Shown one piece after another: positions 1-8,563 of a DNA stretch of 64,000 bases. Under the pieces are notes generated by a model. The model was not told the origin of the DNA and did not search any database. It saw nothing but the letters and a program-made list of their open reading frames with translations. Both the position numbers and the translations under genes were made by a program. The DNA comes from Pseudomonas pseudonitroreducens (GTDB lineage Bacteria; Pseudomonadota; Gammaproteobacteria; Pseudomonadales; Pseudomonadaceae), in NCBI RefSeq assembly GCF_021603645.1, contig NZ_BQHJ01000002.1, forward strand, positions 1-64,000, in the 5' to 3' direction. Numbering within the stretch: position 1 is the first letter of the stretch; each line of letters begins with the position of its first letter.

Positions 1-47
1 CCTGCCGCCAGCGTTCAATCTGAGCCATGATCAAACTCTTCAGTTCA
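1..47 (-). rRNA. rrs: 16S rRNA, 5' end only
   Basis: Read on the minus strand, the window begins with the conserved 5' end of bacterial 16S rRNA, including the AGAGTTTGATCATGGCTCAG primer site. Only about 47 nt of the gene are inside the window; the rest lies beyond position 1. The exact mature 5' nucleotide is set by RNase processing and is approximate here. The upstream boxA and three tandem promoters support a complete, active rrn operon. Confidence 0.97.
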
Positions 48-210
48 ATACTGCTTGGGTTTTGAGAAAACCCTAAACTTGGCTCAGCAATCGCATGCTC
101 AATTTAATGAGCTAAAACTCTCGAATTTACGAGTGTTACTTGCGTTGCTGATAATCAGTCGATCATCAGTCTTACATCACAAGCACCCACACGAATTGCT
201 TGATTCAACT

Positions 211-222
211 TGTTAAAGAGCA
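211..222 (-). promoter_or_regulatory. rrn boxA antitermination element
   Basis: On the minus strand this reads TGCTCTTTAACA, the canonical boxA of rRNA leaders, about 165 nt upstream of the 16S 5' end and downstream of all three promoters. In the leader RNA boxA recruits NusB/NusE and associated factors, which suppress Rho-dependent termination of the untranslated rRNA transcript. The rest of the interval 48-591 contains the three promoters listed separately and no credible protein gene. Confidence 0.85.
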
Positions 223-256
223 GTTGGTTAAGGCTTTCGTCTCAACCGAGGCGCGC

Positions 257-284
257 ATTCTACGCTAACCTCATCTTTCGTCAA
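257..284 (-). promoter_or_regulatory. rrn promoter, proximal
   Basis: On the minus strand TTGACG (279-284) and TAGAAT (257-262) are separated by 16 bp and followed by a GCGCGCC discriminator. The 30 bp upstream of the -35 are rich in A and T, like an UP element. This is the promoter nearest to the 16S gene of three with the same architecture. Confidence 0.75.
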
Positions 285-363
285 GCTTTATTTTTCGAAA
301 ATTTCTTTTCTACTCAATCGCTTGGGCTTCCGAGAAGTCAAACCTCTCATCAGCGGGAGGCGC

Positions 364-391
364 ATTCTACAGCGATCAAATTCACTGTCAA
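364..391 (-). promoter_or_regulatory. rrn promoter, middle
   Basis: On the minus strand TTGACA (386-391), a 16-bp spacer and TAGAAT (364-369), followed by the same AATGCGC context as the other two promoters. It has the best -35 of the three. A GC-rich discriminator of this kind is associated with stringent (ppGpp/DksA) control of rRNA promoters. Confidence 0.8.
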
Positions 392-544
392 GCACCTCGG
401 CGACCTTCTTTTCAGCTCGCTGCCGGAGCAGCCAATGAAGAGCGGCAAGTGAATCATCTGCCTGATCACCACTCTCACCTTCGAACCTCTGTAAGTACTT
501 GATTTTCAAGTTCTTTCAGCGCTTCGTCGCTGGGAGTGGTGCGC

Positions 545-572
545 ATTATAGGGACTTAAAAATGACCGTCAA
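545..572 (-). promoter_or_regulatory. rrn promoter, distal
   Basis: On the minus strand TTGACG (567-572), a 16-bp spacer and a perfect TATAAT (545-550), followed by GCGC. It lies just beyond the 3' end of msrQ, which is transcribed in the same direction, so read-through from msrQ into the rRNA operon is possible; no obvious terminator is seen between them. Confidence 0.75.
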
Positions 573-591
573 CACATTTCTGAAAGATTCT

Positions 592-1200
592 TCAGCTAGC
601 GGCCAGACGGCTCCGCAGCGACGTCAGACGACGCGCCACGGGAGGCACCCGCAACAGCATCAGGACCAGGCCCATGGCGGCGTAGATCGCCCAGCGCTCC
701 AGATCGGACCGCACGACCCACAGCATATGCAGCAATCCCAGACCGAGGATGACATATATCAGGCGATGCAGTTTCTTCCAGCCCGAGCCCAGCCTGCGCA
801 TGCTGTAACGGTTGGAGGTGATCGCCAGCGAGAACAGGCCAAGAAAGGCAACGAACCCGACGATGATATAGGGACGCTTGCGCAGTTCGACGCCCAGCTG
901 CGCCCAATCCAACCCCAGGATGAAGACGGCATAGGCACTCAGGTGCAGCACTATATAGGTGAAGCACCACAGACCCAGCTGCCGGCGGACCTGTACCCAG
1001 CCTCCCCAGCGGGTGATCTTCTGCAGAGGAGTCATGGCCAGGGTTATGAGCAGCAGGATCAGACCGCCCTGCCCTAGCCGGTCGACCAAAGCCTTGCCCG
1101 GGTCGGGTCCGAGATCGAAGATCCACGCCTGGTACAACCAATAGAGCGGCAACACCAAAGCAGCCAGAAACACCCCGGCTCGCCAGAATGGATAGCGCAT
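592..1200 (-). CDS. msrQ: MsrQ, haem-binding membrane subunit of methionine sulfoxide reductase
   Basis: A 202-residue integral membrane protein of the MsrQ/YedZ family (ferric-reductase-like transmembrane domain). Several hydrophobic helices are visible, with conserved histidines in [12 protein letters not shown] and the [17 protein letters not shown] region that would hold haem b. It passes electrons from the inner-membrane quinone pool to periplasmic MsrP, which repairs oxidised methionines. Its ATG overlaps the msrP stop codon by one base (TGATG), so the pair is translationally coupled. The length is normal for the family. Confidence 0.93.
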   Translation of the reverse strand: MRYPFWRAGVFLAALVLPLYWLYQAWIFDLGPDPGKALVDRLGQGGLILLLITLAMTPLQKITRWGGWVQVRRQLGLWCFTYIVLHLSAYAVFILGLDWAQLGVELRKRPYIIVGFVAFLGLFSLAITSNRYSMRRLGSGWKKLHRLIYVILGLGLLHMLWVVRSDLERWAIYAAMGLVLMLLRVPPVARRLTSLRSRLAAS

Positions 1201-2210
1201 CAGTAATCCTTCCTCAGGTCCATACCTGCATACAGCGAAGCGACTTCATCGGCATAACCGTTGAACATGAGGGTGGGACGAACATTGGGACTGAATAGTC
1301 CACTAGGCAAACGGCGCTCGCGCGCCTGACTCCAGCGAGGATGGTCCACGGTGGGATTGACGTTGGCATAGAAGCCGTACTCGTCCGCTGCCAGGCTCTG
1401 CCAGGTAGTCTTTGGCTGCTCCTCGACAAAGCTGATCCGCACAATGGACTTCGCCCCCTTGAAGCCATACTTCCACGGCACCACCAGCCGCAGGGGTGCA
1501 CCATTCTGGTTGGCCAGCACACGGCCATACATCCCAACGGCAAGAATGGCCAGGGGATGCATGGCTTCATCCATACGCAGCCCCTCCACATAGGGCCAGT
1601 CGATCAGGGCAAAATTCGACTGCACACCGGGCATGTCCTTTCGATCCACCAGCGTCTCGAAGCGTACGTACTTCGCTTTACTGGTCGGCTCCACCCGCTT
1701 GATCAGTTCGGAAATCGGAAAGCCGATCCACGGAATCACCATCGACCAGGCCTCGACACAGCGCAATCGGTAGATGCGCTCCTCCAACTGGTATGGCTTG
1801 ATGAAATCCTCGAGCGCGTACTTGCCGGGCTTGCCCACCTCCCCATCGATCACTACAGACCAGGGCTCAGTCTTCAGCGAACCGGCATTGGCGGCGGGAT
1901 CCCCCTTGTCCGGGCCGAACTCGTAGAAGTTGTTGTAGGTGGTCGCATCCTTGAACGGGGTGATGGCTTCATCTTTCACCGTCACCGCATCCCAGCGGGT
2001 AGCGGTGAGTTTTTCCGCCAGCCAGGAAGGAGCCGCAGCTTCGGCCACATCGGCATAGCGACCACCTTCGGCAAAACTCAGGCGCGGCAATCCGGACAAA
2101 GCGGCAGCCGCCATCGCACCACCGAGAAAGTGACGACGGGAGAGATAGAGGGATTCGGGCGTGACTTCCGATTCGTGGCAATCGGAAAGGCGGGACGATT
2201 TGATCAGCAT
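1200..2210 (-). CDS. msrP: MsrP, periplasmic molybdenum-dependent methionine sulfoxide reductase
   Basis: A 336-residue molybdopterin oxidoreductase (MsrP/YedY). The N-terminus carries a twin-arginine signal, [19 protein letters not shown], for folded export with its Mo cofactor. The segment [15 protein letters not shown] includes the cysteine expected to ligate molybdenum. It reduces protein-bound methionine sulfoxide in the periplasm using electrons from MsrQ. It lies 57 bp downstream of pssA, separated by a strong hairpin (2213-2260), and overlaps msrQ by one base. Confidence 0.94.
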   Translation of the reverse strand: MLIKSSRLSDCHESEVTPESLYLSRRHFLGGAMAAAALSGLPRLSFAEGGRYADVAEAAAPSWLAEKLTATRWDAVTVKDEAITPFKDATTYNNFYEFGPDKGDPAANAGSLKTEPWSVVIDGEVGKPGKYALEDFIKPYQLEERIYRLRCVEAWSMVIPWIGFPISELIKRVEPTSKAKYVRFETLVDRKDMPGVQSNFALIDWPYVEGLRMDEAMHPLAILAVGMYGRVLANQNGAPLRLVVPWKYGFKGAKSIVRISFVEEQPKTTWQSLAADEYGFYANVNPTVDHPRWSQARERRLPSGLFSPNVRPTLMFNGYADEVASLYAGMDLRKDY

Positions 2211-2212
2211 GA

Positions 2213-2260
2213 CGGGCTCCGCAACGACTGGCTGTATGCGCCAGTAGACTGCGGAGCCCG
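2213..2260 (-). other. long inverted repeat between pssA and msrP
   Basis: The arms CGGGCTCCGCA (2213-2223) and TGCGGAGCCCG (2250-2260) are perfectly complementary over 11 bp. Inside them is a second hairpin with arms ACTGGC and GCCAGT. No T-tract follows on either strand, so this is not a standard intrinsic terminator. It fills nearly the whole pssA-msrP gap and could set mRNA processing or stability between the two genes. Confidence 0.6.
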
Positions 2261-2267
2261 CTGGAAA

Positions 2268-3092
2268 TTACACGGCAGGCGGCTGCTTGCGACGGCGCAA
2301 TTGCAACAAGTATTGCACCGGGCCGGAGGTGGCGTAAGCAAGGAACAGCAGGAGCAGGATGCGCGGCGGGTCGGTGAAGACCACGGCGAATGCCAGCACC
2401 ACTACCAGGATCGCCATGAACGGCACGCGGCCGCGCAGGTCGAGATCCTTGAAGCTGTAGTACTTGATGTTACTGACCATCAACATGCCTGCGGCTGCAA
2501 CCATCAGGGCCACCAGCAGGGAAACCTTGGCTCCCTGCACATCGAAGTCGGCAAATGCCCACACCGTACCGGCAACCAGCGCCGCGGCAGCCGGGCTGGC
2601 CAGACCGATGAAGTAGCGCTTGTCAGCCTTGCCCACCTGGGTATTGAAGCGCGCCAGACGCAGAGCGGCGCCTGCCACATAGATGAAGGCGACCATCCAG
2701 CCGACCTTGCCCAGGCTGCTCAGCGCCCACTCGAAGGCAACCAGCGCCGGAGCGACACCGAAGGCGACCATGTCGGACAGCGAGTCATACTCGGCGCCGA
2801 AGGCACTCTGGGTATTGGTCAGACGGGCCACACGACCGTCGAGACCGTCGAGGACCATGGCAACGAAGATGGCGATGGCGGCGTTGGAGAAATCGCCGTT
2901 CATGGCATTGATGATGGCGTACAGGCCGGTGAACAGTGCCGCGGTGGTGAACAGGTTGGGCAGCAGGTAGATGCCGCGATGACGAACCTTGCGACCTTCG
3001 GCGTCGTGGCCCTCTTCGATGTGCTCATCGATGGGCAGCAGACTTTCTTCGGTGTCGGAAGCCTTGTTGGGCTCCTCGTGACCTTCACTCAT
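2268..3092 (-). CDS. pssA: CDP-diacylglycerol-serine O-phosphatidyltransferase
   Basis: A 274-residue membrane enzyme that makes phosphatidylserine from CDP-diacylglycerol and serine, the committed step to phosphatidylethanolamine. The CDP-alcohol phosphotransferase motif, DG-x2-(G/A)R-x8-G-x3-D-x3-D, is seen starting at DGLDGRVARL and ending at YDSLSD. It is followed by several hydrophobic helices. The hydrophilic acidic N-terminal extension of about 40 residues is typical of the Pseudomonas protein. The start has AAGGA upstream. It has its own intergenic region after the ilvC terminator. Confidence 0.94.
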   Translation of the reverse strand: MSEGHEEPNKASDTEESLLPIDEHIEEGHDAEGRKVRHRGIYLLPNLFTTAALFTGLYAIINAMNGDFSNAAIAIFVAMVLDGLDGRVARLTNTQSAFGAEYDSLSDMVAFGVAPALVAFEWALSSLGKVGWMVAFIYVAGAALRLARFNTQVGKADKRYFIGLASPAAAALVAGTVWAFADFDVQGAKVSLLVALMVAAAGMLMVSNIKYYSFKDLDLRGRVPFMAILVVVLAFAVVFTDPPRILLLLFLAYATSGPVQYLLQLRRRKQPPAV

Positions 3093-3196
3093 GGACGATT
3101 CCTTGAGAACTCGTTGAGGCTGAGATTCGCCGGGGTACGCTACTGCGCAGACTCACCCGGCGCCCCCGCTTTATACCAGATCACCGCCCCTAAACG

Positions 3197-3221
3197 AAAA
3201 AACGCGGCAAGCGCCGCGTTT
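3197..3221 (-). terminator. intrinsic terminator after ilvC
   Basis: On the minus strand the stem AACGCGGC / GCCGCGTT (8 bp, loop GCTT) is followed by a run of T. It sits about 20 bp past the ilvC stop codon and would end the ilvIHC transcript before pssA. Confidence 0.85.
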
Positions 3222-3241
3222 CCTCGTTTGTCGAAAGGACC

Positions 3242-4273
<1,032 letters not shown>

Positions 4274-4302
4274 TCAGTTGGCCTCGTGGGCCGTATTTCA
4301 AA

Positions 4303-4794
4303 TCAGATGCTGAGAGTCTTGTCGCCACGGGCAATGCCGGTGACGCCGCTGCGGACAACTTCGAGGATCGACGCGGTGCCGATGGCCTGGATGAAGCTGT
4401 CCAGCTTGTCGCTGGTACCGGCCAGTTGCACGGTATAGACGCTGCTGGTCACGTCGACGATCTGTCCGCGGAAGATGTCGGTGGTGCGCTTGACCTCGGC
4501 GCGCTGGGCGCCGGTGGCCTTCACTTTCACCAGCATCAGCTCGCGCTCGATGTGCGCGCTCTCCGAGAGATTCACCAGTTTTACTACCTCGATGAGCTTG
4601 TTGAGGTTCTTGGTGATCTGCTCGATGACCTCATCCTGACCGGCGGTGGTCAAGGTAAGGCGCGACAGCGTCGGGTCCTCGGTCGGGGCGACGGTCAGGC
4701 TTTCGATGTTGTAGTTGCGCTGGGAGAACAGGCCGACAACGCGGGAGAGCGCGCCGGGTTCGTTTTCCAGCAGCAGGGAAATGATGTGTCGCAT
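4303..4794 (-). CDS. ilvH: acetolactate synthase small (regulatory) subunit
   Basis: A 163-residue ACT-domain protein beginning MRHIISLLLENEPGALSRV, the family's normal start; an upstream in-frame ATG at 4824 would lie inside ilvI and is not needed. The N-terminal ACT domain (about residues 1-80) binds valine and mediates feedback inhibition of the large subunit. The start lies 2 bp after the ilvI stop codon, which indicates tight coupling and 1:1 expression with IlvI. Confidence 0.96.
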   Translation of the reverse strand: MRHIISLLLENEPGALSRVVGLFSQRNYNIESLTVAPTEDPTLSRLTLTTAGQDEVIEQITKNLNKLIEVVKLVNLSESAHIERELMLVKVKATGAQRAEVKRTTDIFRGQIVDVTSSVYTVQLAGTSDKLDSFIQAIGTASILEVVRSGVTGIARGDKTLSI

Positions 4795-4796
4795 GA

Positions 4797-6527
4797 TCAG
4801 GTACGCTCCGTCTTGCTCAGCCACATGTCGCGCATCGCACCACCACGGATCTGCATCGGGTAGACGTGCTCGCTGGTATCGACCTGGATGTCGAGGAAGA
4901 CCAGGCGATTCTTCATCGCGAATGCTTCTTCCATCATCGGCTTCAGGTCCTTCAGGTCGGTGATGCGCATGCCGACGTGGCCATACGCTTCAGCCAGCTT
5001 GACGAAGTCCGGCAGCGATTCCATGTAGGAGTGCGAGTAGCGGCTGTTGTACTGCATGTCCTGCCATTGGCGGACCATGCCCAGCGCACCGTTGTTCAGG
5101 TTGACGATCTTCACCGGCAGGTCGTACTGCAGGCAGGTGGACAGCTCCTGGATGTTCATCTGGATGCTGCCTTCACCGGTCACACAGGCGACGTCGGCGT
5201 CGGGGAAGTTCAGCTTCACACCCATGGCGGCCGGGAAGCCGAAGCCCATGGTGCCGAGGCCACCGGAGTTGATCCAGCGATTGGGCTTGTTGAAGCGGTA
5301 GTACTGCGCCGCGAACATCTGGTGCTGGCCTACGTCGGAAGCGACGAAGGCATCACCGTTGGTGACTTCGCAGAGGGTCTCGATCACGGTCTGCGGCTTG
5401 ATGATGCTGCCGTCGCCCATGTTGTACGGGAACAGGCCGCGGTTGCCGCGCCACTCTTCGATCTGCTTCCACCAGGCAGCCTGGGCTTCCTTGTTCGGGG
5501 TCTCGCCGATTTCCTTGAGGATCGCGACCATTTCAGTCAGGACGCTATCCACCGGGCCAACGATCGGGATGTCGGCTTTAACGGTCTTGGAGATCGAGGC
5601 CGGGTCGATGTCGACGTGGATGATCTTGGCGTTCGGGCAGAACTTGGCTGCGGTCTCGCCGTTGATCACGCGGTCGTCGAAGCGCGCGCCGACGGCAAAG
5701 ATCACGTCAGCGTGGTGCATTGCGAGGTTCGCGGTGTAGCTGCCGTGCATGCCGAGCATGCCGACGAACTGGCGATCGGTACCCGGATAGCCACCCAGCC
5801 CCATCAGAGTGTTGGTGACCGGCACGTTGAGCATGCGCGCGACTTCAGTCAGCGGCTCGGCGGCATTGCCCATGATCACGCCACCACCGGCGTAGATGAT
5901 CGGGCGCTTGGCGGCCAGCATCATCTCGGCGGCCTTGCGGATCTGGCCGGAGTGGCCACGGACCGCCGGGCTGTAGGAGCGCAGCTTGACCTTCTTCGGG
6001 TAGTTGTATTCGAACTTCTGGGTCGGATCGCCCATGTCCTTCGGAATATCGATCACCACCGGACCGGGACGGCCGGACTGGGCGATATAGAAGGCCTTCT
6101 TGATGACCTCGGGGATTTCCGACGGGTGCTTGATGATGAAGCTGTGCTTCACGATCGGGCGGGAGATACCGACCATGTCGGTTTCCTGGAACGCGTCGGT
6201 ACCGACCATGTTGCTCGCTACCTGGCCGGAGATCACCACCATCGGGATGGAGTCCATGTAGGCAGTGGCGATGCCGGTGATGGCATTGGTCGCACCGGGA
6301 CCGGAGGTCACTAGCACCACGCCGGGCTTACCGGTGGCGCGCGCATAGCCATCGGCCATGTGAGTGGCGGCCTGCTCGTGGCGAACCAGGATATGGGTTA
6401 CTTCGTTCTCTTTGAAGAGAGCGTCGTAGATATGCAGGAGGGCACCGCCCGGGTACCCGTAGATGTACTTAACGCCTTCGTCACGCAGGGAGCGGACGAC
6501 CATTTCAGCGCCGGATAAAAGTTCCAC
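4797..6527 (-). CDS. ilvI: acetolactate synthase large (catalytic) subunit
   Basis: A 576-residue thiamine-diphosphate enzyme. It condenses two pyruvates, or pyruvate with 2-oxobutyrate, in branched-chain amino acid synthesis. The N-terminal [15 protein letters not shown] contains the TPP-activating region, the mid-domain binds FAD, and the C-terminal [12 protein letters not shown]...[12 protein letters not shown] is the TPP/Mg motif. It starts with GTG, preceded by AGAGGTGA at good spacing. It is the first gene of ilvIHC and has a long leader of about 260 nt. Confidence 0.96.
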   Translation of the reverse strand: MELLSGAEMVVRSLRDEGVKYIYGYPGGALLHIYDALFKENEVTHILVRHEQAATHMADGYARATGKPGVVLVTSGPGATNAITGIATAYMDSIPMVVISGQVASNMVGTDAFQETDMVGISRPIVKHSFIIKHPSEIPEVIKKAFYIAQSGRPGPVVIDIPKDMGDPTQKFEYNYPKKVKLRSYSPAVRGHSGQIRKAAEMMLAAKRPIIYAGGGVIMGNAAEPLTEVARMLNVPVTNTLMGLGGYPGTDRQFVGMLGMHGSYTANLAMHHADVIFAVGARFDDRVINGETAAKFCPNAKIIHVDIDPASISKTVKADIPIVGPVDSVLTEMVAILKEIGETPNKEAQAAWWKQIEEWRGNRGLFPYNMGDGSIIKPQTVIETLCEVTNGDAFVASDVGQHQMFAAQYYRFNKPNRWINSGGLGTMGFGFPAAMGVKLNFPDADVACVTGEGSIQMNIQELSTCLQYDLPVKIVNLNNGALGMVRQWQDMQYNSRYSHSYMESLPDFVKLAEAYGHVGMRITDLKDLKPMMEEAFAMKNRLVFLDIQVDTSEHVYPMQIRGGAMRDMWLSKTERT

Positions 6528-6558
6528 GTTGTCACCTCTAGAACGCTATATACGGAAA

Positions 6559-6573
6559 CCCCCAACGTGGGGG
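6559..6573 (-). other. hairpin in the ilvI leader
   Basis: CCCCC and GGGGG separated by five bases, about 30 nt upstream of the ilvI start. On the minus strand it is followed by TTTCC. It is short and lacks a true T-tract, so termination is doubtful. Its position next to the ribosome-binding site could affect translation. I see no leader peptide rich in Ile, Val or Leu codons ahead of it. Confidence 0.35.
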
Positions 6574-6792
6574 ACCGACTTGGATGGCTGCCCGGCAGAC
6601 ATGGGCGAATGTAATCGCCGGCTACGTCGACTGCCGATTGAGCAGAACCTGGAGACGCTCCTGTTTGTGTTACGGAGAGCCTCCACCCAGCGCGAGGTAA
6701 CGCGAAACAGGGTGAAACTTTGCGGCGCGGGTAGCACCTCTTGTCTGCCGAGTAAAACCAGCTTGCGGCCGGCCCACTGCAGCGAACCTTGG

Positions 6793-6821
6793 ATTCTTCT
6801 GAAACGAAGCGGTCAAGTCAA
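6793..6821 (-). promoter_or_regulatory. candidate ilvIHC promoter
   Basis: On the minus strand TTGACT (6816-6821), a 17-bp spacer and AAGAAT (6793-6798). This would place the transcript start near 6786 and give a leader of about 260 nt. The rest of the 6528-6930 interval holds no credible gene. The first 60 nt or so upstream of 6931 must hold the promoter of the divergent DUF4124 gene, for which only a weak TATAGT (6889-6894) is visible. Confidence 0.4.
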
Positions 6822-6930
6822 GCCATATATGGCTTTGAATGAAGCGGGGATGTGAACTTTCTCAGAGTGAATAAGCGCACGATTTGGTTATAGTTACCGA
6901 CAGACTCCGTATCCCAAGGATCGACAAAGC

Positions 6931-7383
6931 ATGCGACGGACGATTTTCATGGGCAGCCTGCTGCTCGCACTGGCCCCGACCGTGATGGCCGCGCAGGTCT
7001 ACAAATGGGTCGACGCCCAGGGCACCACCCACTTCAGCGCGCAACCGCCGGAAGGCACCAATGCCGCCACCGTGAATACCAACACCGCGCCTCCCAAGGC
7101 CAGCAGCAACTTCCCGCCGCCGGCCGCGGCCAAGCCGACGCTGCCGCCCAGCGAGGATGAGAAGCAGAAGGCCGTTGACGACAAGGTCAAGCAGGAAGTG
7201 GCGCAGCAGGAAGCTCAGCGCGTGAAGCAGTGCGAGCAACTGCGCGTCGATCTGGCGCAGATGAAGAACAACCCGCGCATCCGCGTTGACGATGGCAGCG
7301 GCGAACTGCGTCGTCTCACTGAAGAAGAGCGCCAGGCGCGGATCGCCAAGAGCGAGAAGGATATCCGCGAGAACTGCAACTGA
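6931..7383 (+). CDS. DUF4124 domain-containing exported protein
   Basis: A 150-residue protein with a cleavable signal peptide (MRRTIFMGSLLLALAPTVMAA) followed by the DUF4124 core QVYKWVDAQGTTHFSAQPPEG, a short beta-rich module common in gammaproteobacterial envelope proteins. The middle is rich in Ala and Pro and the C-terminal half is charged and probably helical. AAGGA lies 10 nt before the ATG. It is transcribed alone, divergent from ilvI and convergent with the mrcB operon. Its molecular function is unknown. Confidence 0.85.
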   Translation: MRRTIFMGSLLLALAPTVMAAQVYKWVDAQGTTHFSAQPPEGTNAATVNTNTAPPKASSNFPPPAAAKPTLPPSEDEKQKAVDDKVKQEVAQQEAQRVKQCEQLRVDLAQMKNNPRIRVDDGSGELRRLTEEERQARIAKSEKDIRENCN

Positions 7384-7390
7384 CGCCCGC

Positions 7391-7720
7391 TCAGGGCGTC
7401 GGGCTGATCAACTGATCGAAGGCGCCGAGCGCATCCAGCAGCGCCGCAACGCGCGCCCCCTCGTTGGCGTAGGCCATTTCCGCGATGGCGCGGATGCCCG
7501 AAGCATTGGGCAAGTCCGCGCCGCTCTCGATGATCAGTTTCATCCGCGGCAGGAATATCCACTGCAGCCACTCCTCCAGCGCCAGAGTATCGACGCAGAA
7601 GGGCTCGATGCTGGAAAGCCTGTCCGTCGACGGGCTTTCGCTTCCCCACAATCCGATCGTACGCAGCTCCCGCTCGATCAGTAGCAACTGATCCGCGACC
7701 GCCAGCACGCGCGCGTCCAT
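7391..7720 (-). CDS. YqcC family protein
   Basis: A 109-residue cytoplasmic, helical protein of the YqcC family (DUF446). Recognisable segments are the N-terminal LLLIERELRTIGLW and the central LALEEWLQWIFLPRMKLIIESG. The function is not established; in several genera the family lies beside the tRNA pseudouridine synthase gene truC, but not here. Its ATG overlaps the stop codon of the upstream TPR lipoprotein gene (TAATG), so it is the coupled last gene of the mrcB operon. Confidence 0.88.
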   Translation of the reverse strand: MDARVLAVADQLLLIERELRTIGLWGSESPSTDRLSSIEPFCVDTLALEEWLQWIFLPRMKLIIESGADLPNASGIRAIAEMAYANEGARVAALLDALGAFDQLISPTP

Positions 7721-8547
7721 TACAGGGTCACCTTGGCTTTCTGACGCGCCTCGGCTGCCCCGGCAGCATTGCCCTGCTGGTCACGGCACTTGGCGATCAG
7801 ATCCCACAGACTGGCCTGCATGGTCGGCCGACCGTTGGCCAGCGACAGGCCACGCAACGCCACCTGCTCGGCTTGCGCGGCATCCCCCTGAGCCAGGCGA
7901 ACCTGCGCCAGCTTGTAGAGCACTTGCGGTTCGCGCGGAGCGATACGCTGAGCACGCTCCAGGCTGGCAGCGGCACCGTTCAGGTCACCTCCGCCCTGCT
8001 GCTGCGAGGCGGAGGTCAGCAGCGCCAGCACCGGGCCGTCCAGCTGTTCGTCTGCCGAAAGGCCGGAGTTGCTCGACGGAATCCCGGACGGCCCCTGGTA
8101 GGCATTGCCCTGGCTCGCCGGCGCGGCCGGCTGGTTCTGGTACACCGGCTGCTGGTAGGTCTGCGACTGGAAACCACCGTTGGAATTGATGCCACCACTG
8201 GTGGAGATCGGTTGCTGCGAAGAATAGGGGGCGCCAGCGGCACCCGGGGCCGTGGTCATCAGCGAGGTGCTGATCGGCGCAGCGCCAGTCTGCGCCGGGA
8301 AGGTCTGGATCGGTGCCATACCCGCATCCTGCGGGACCATCACGGTAACGCCGGAATCACCCTGCGGGATGCTCTGGCCAGCGCCGGCACGAACCGGCGC
8401 CTGGGTATTGCCGCCACTACGGCCGACGCGCTCCGAATTGGAGACGGAGGTACCGGAGTCCTGCACGGGAATGGCACCGTGCTGCGGGGACGCACAACCG
8501 GACAGAAGCGCCAGAGTCGCCGACGCTGCAAACCAAGCTTTTCTCAC
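7720..8547 (-). CDS. tetratricopeptide-repeat lipoprotein
   Basis: A 275-residue predicted lipoprotein. I place the start at the GTG at 8547 because it gives a compact signal peptide, MRKAWFAASATLALLSGC, and suitable spacing from AGAGGA; a TTG two codons earlier is possible. The lipobox is LLSGC. A low-complexity Gln/Pro/Ser/Ala-rich segment spans about residues 25-165. Two or so TPR-like units follow (SLERAQRIAPREPQVLYKLAQVR is cut here: APREPQVLYKLAQVRLAQGD). It lies 16 bp behind mrcB, so it may act with PBP1b in peptidoglycan synthesis, perhaps as an outer-membrane partner; that role is inference. Confidence 0.82.
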   Translation of the reverse strand: MRKAWFAASATLALLSGCASPQHGAIPVQDSGTSVSNSERVGRSGGNTQAPVRAGAGQSIPQGDSGVTVMVPQDAGMAPIQTFPAQTGAAPISTSLMTTAPGAAGAPYSSQQPISTSGGINSNGGFQSQTYQQPVYQNQPAAPASQGNAYQGPSGIPSSNSGLSADEQLDGPVLALLTSASQQQGGGDLNGAAASLERAQRIAPREPQVLYKLAQVRLAQGDAAQAEQVALRGLSLANGRPTMQASLWDLIAKCRDQQGNAAGAAEARQKAKVTL

Positions 8548-8563
8548 TTCCAATCCTCTTGCA

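Noticed and set aside
210-550. Short open frames on both strands in the rRNA leader/promoter region.
   Set aside because: They overlap boxA and three promoters and have no Shine-Dalgarno or family resemblance.
6546-6737. A 63-codon frame in the ilvI leader, considered as an attenuation peptide.
   Set aside because: It is rich in Arg and Ser, not Ile, Val or Leu, has a non-ATG start and no paired terminator/antiterminator after a run of control codons.
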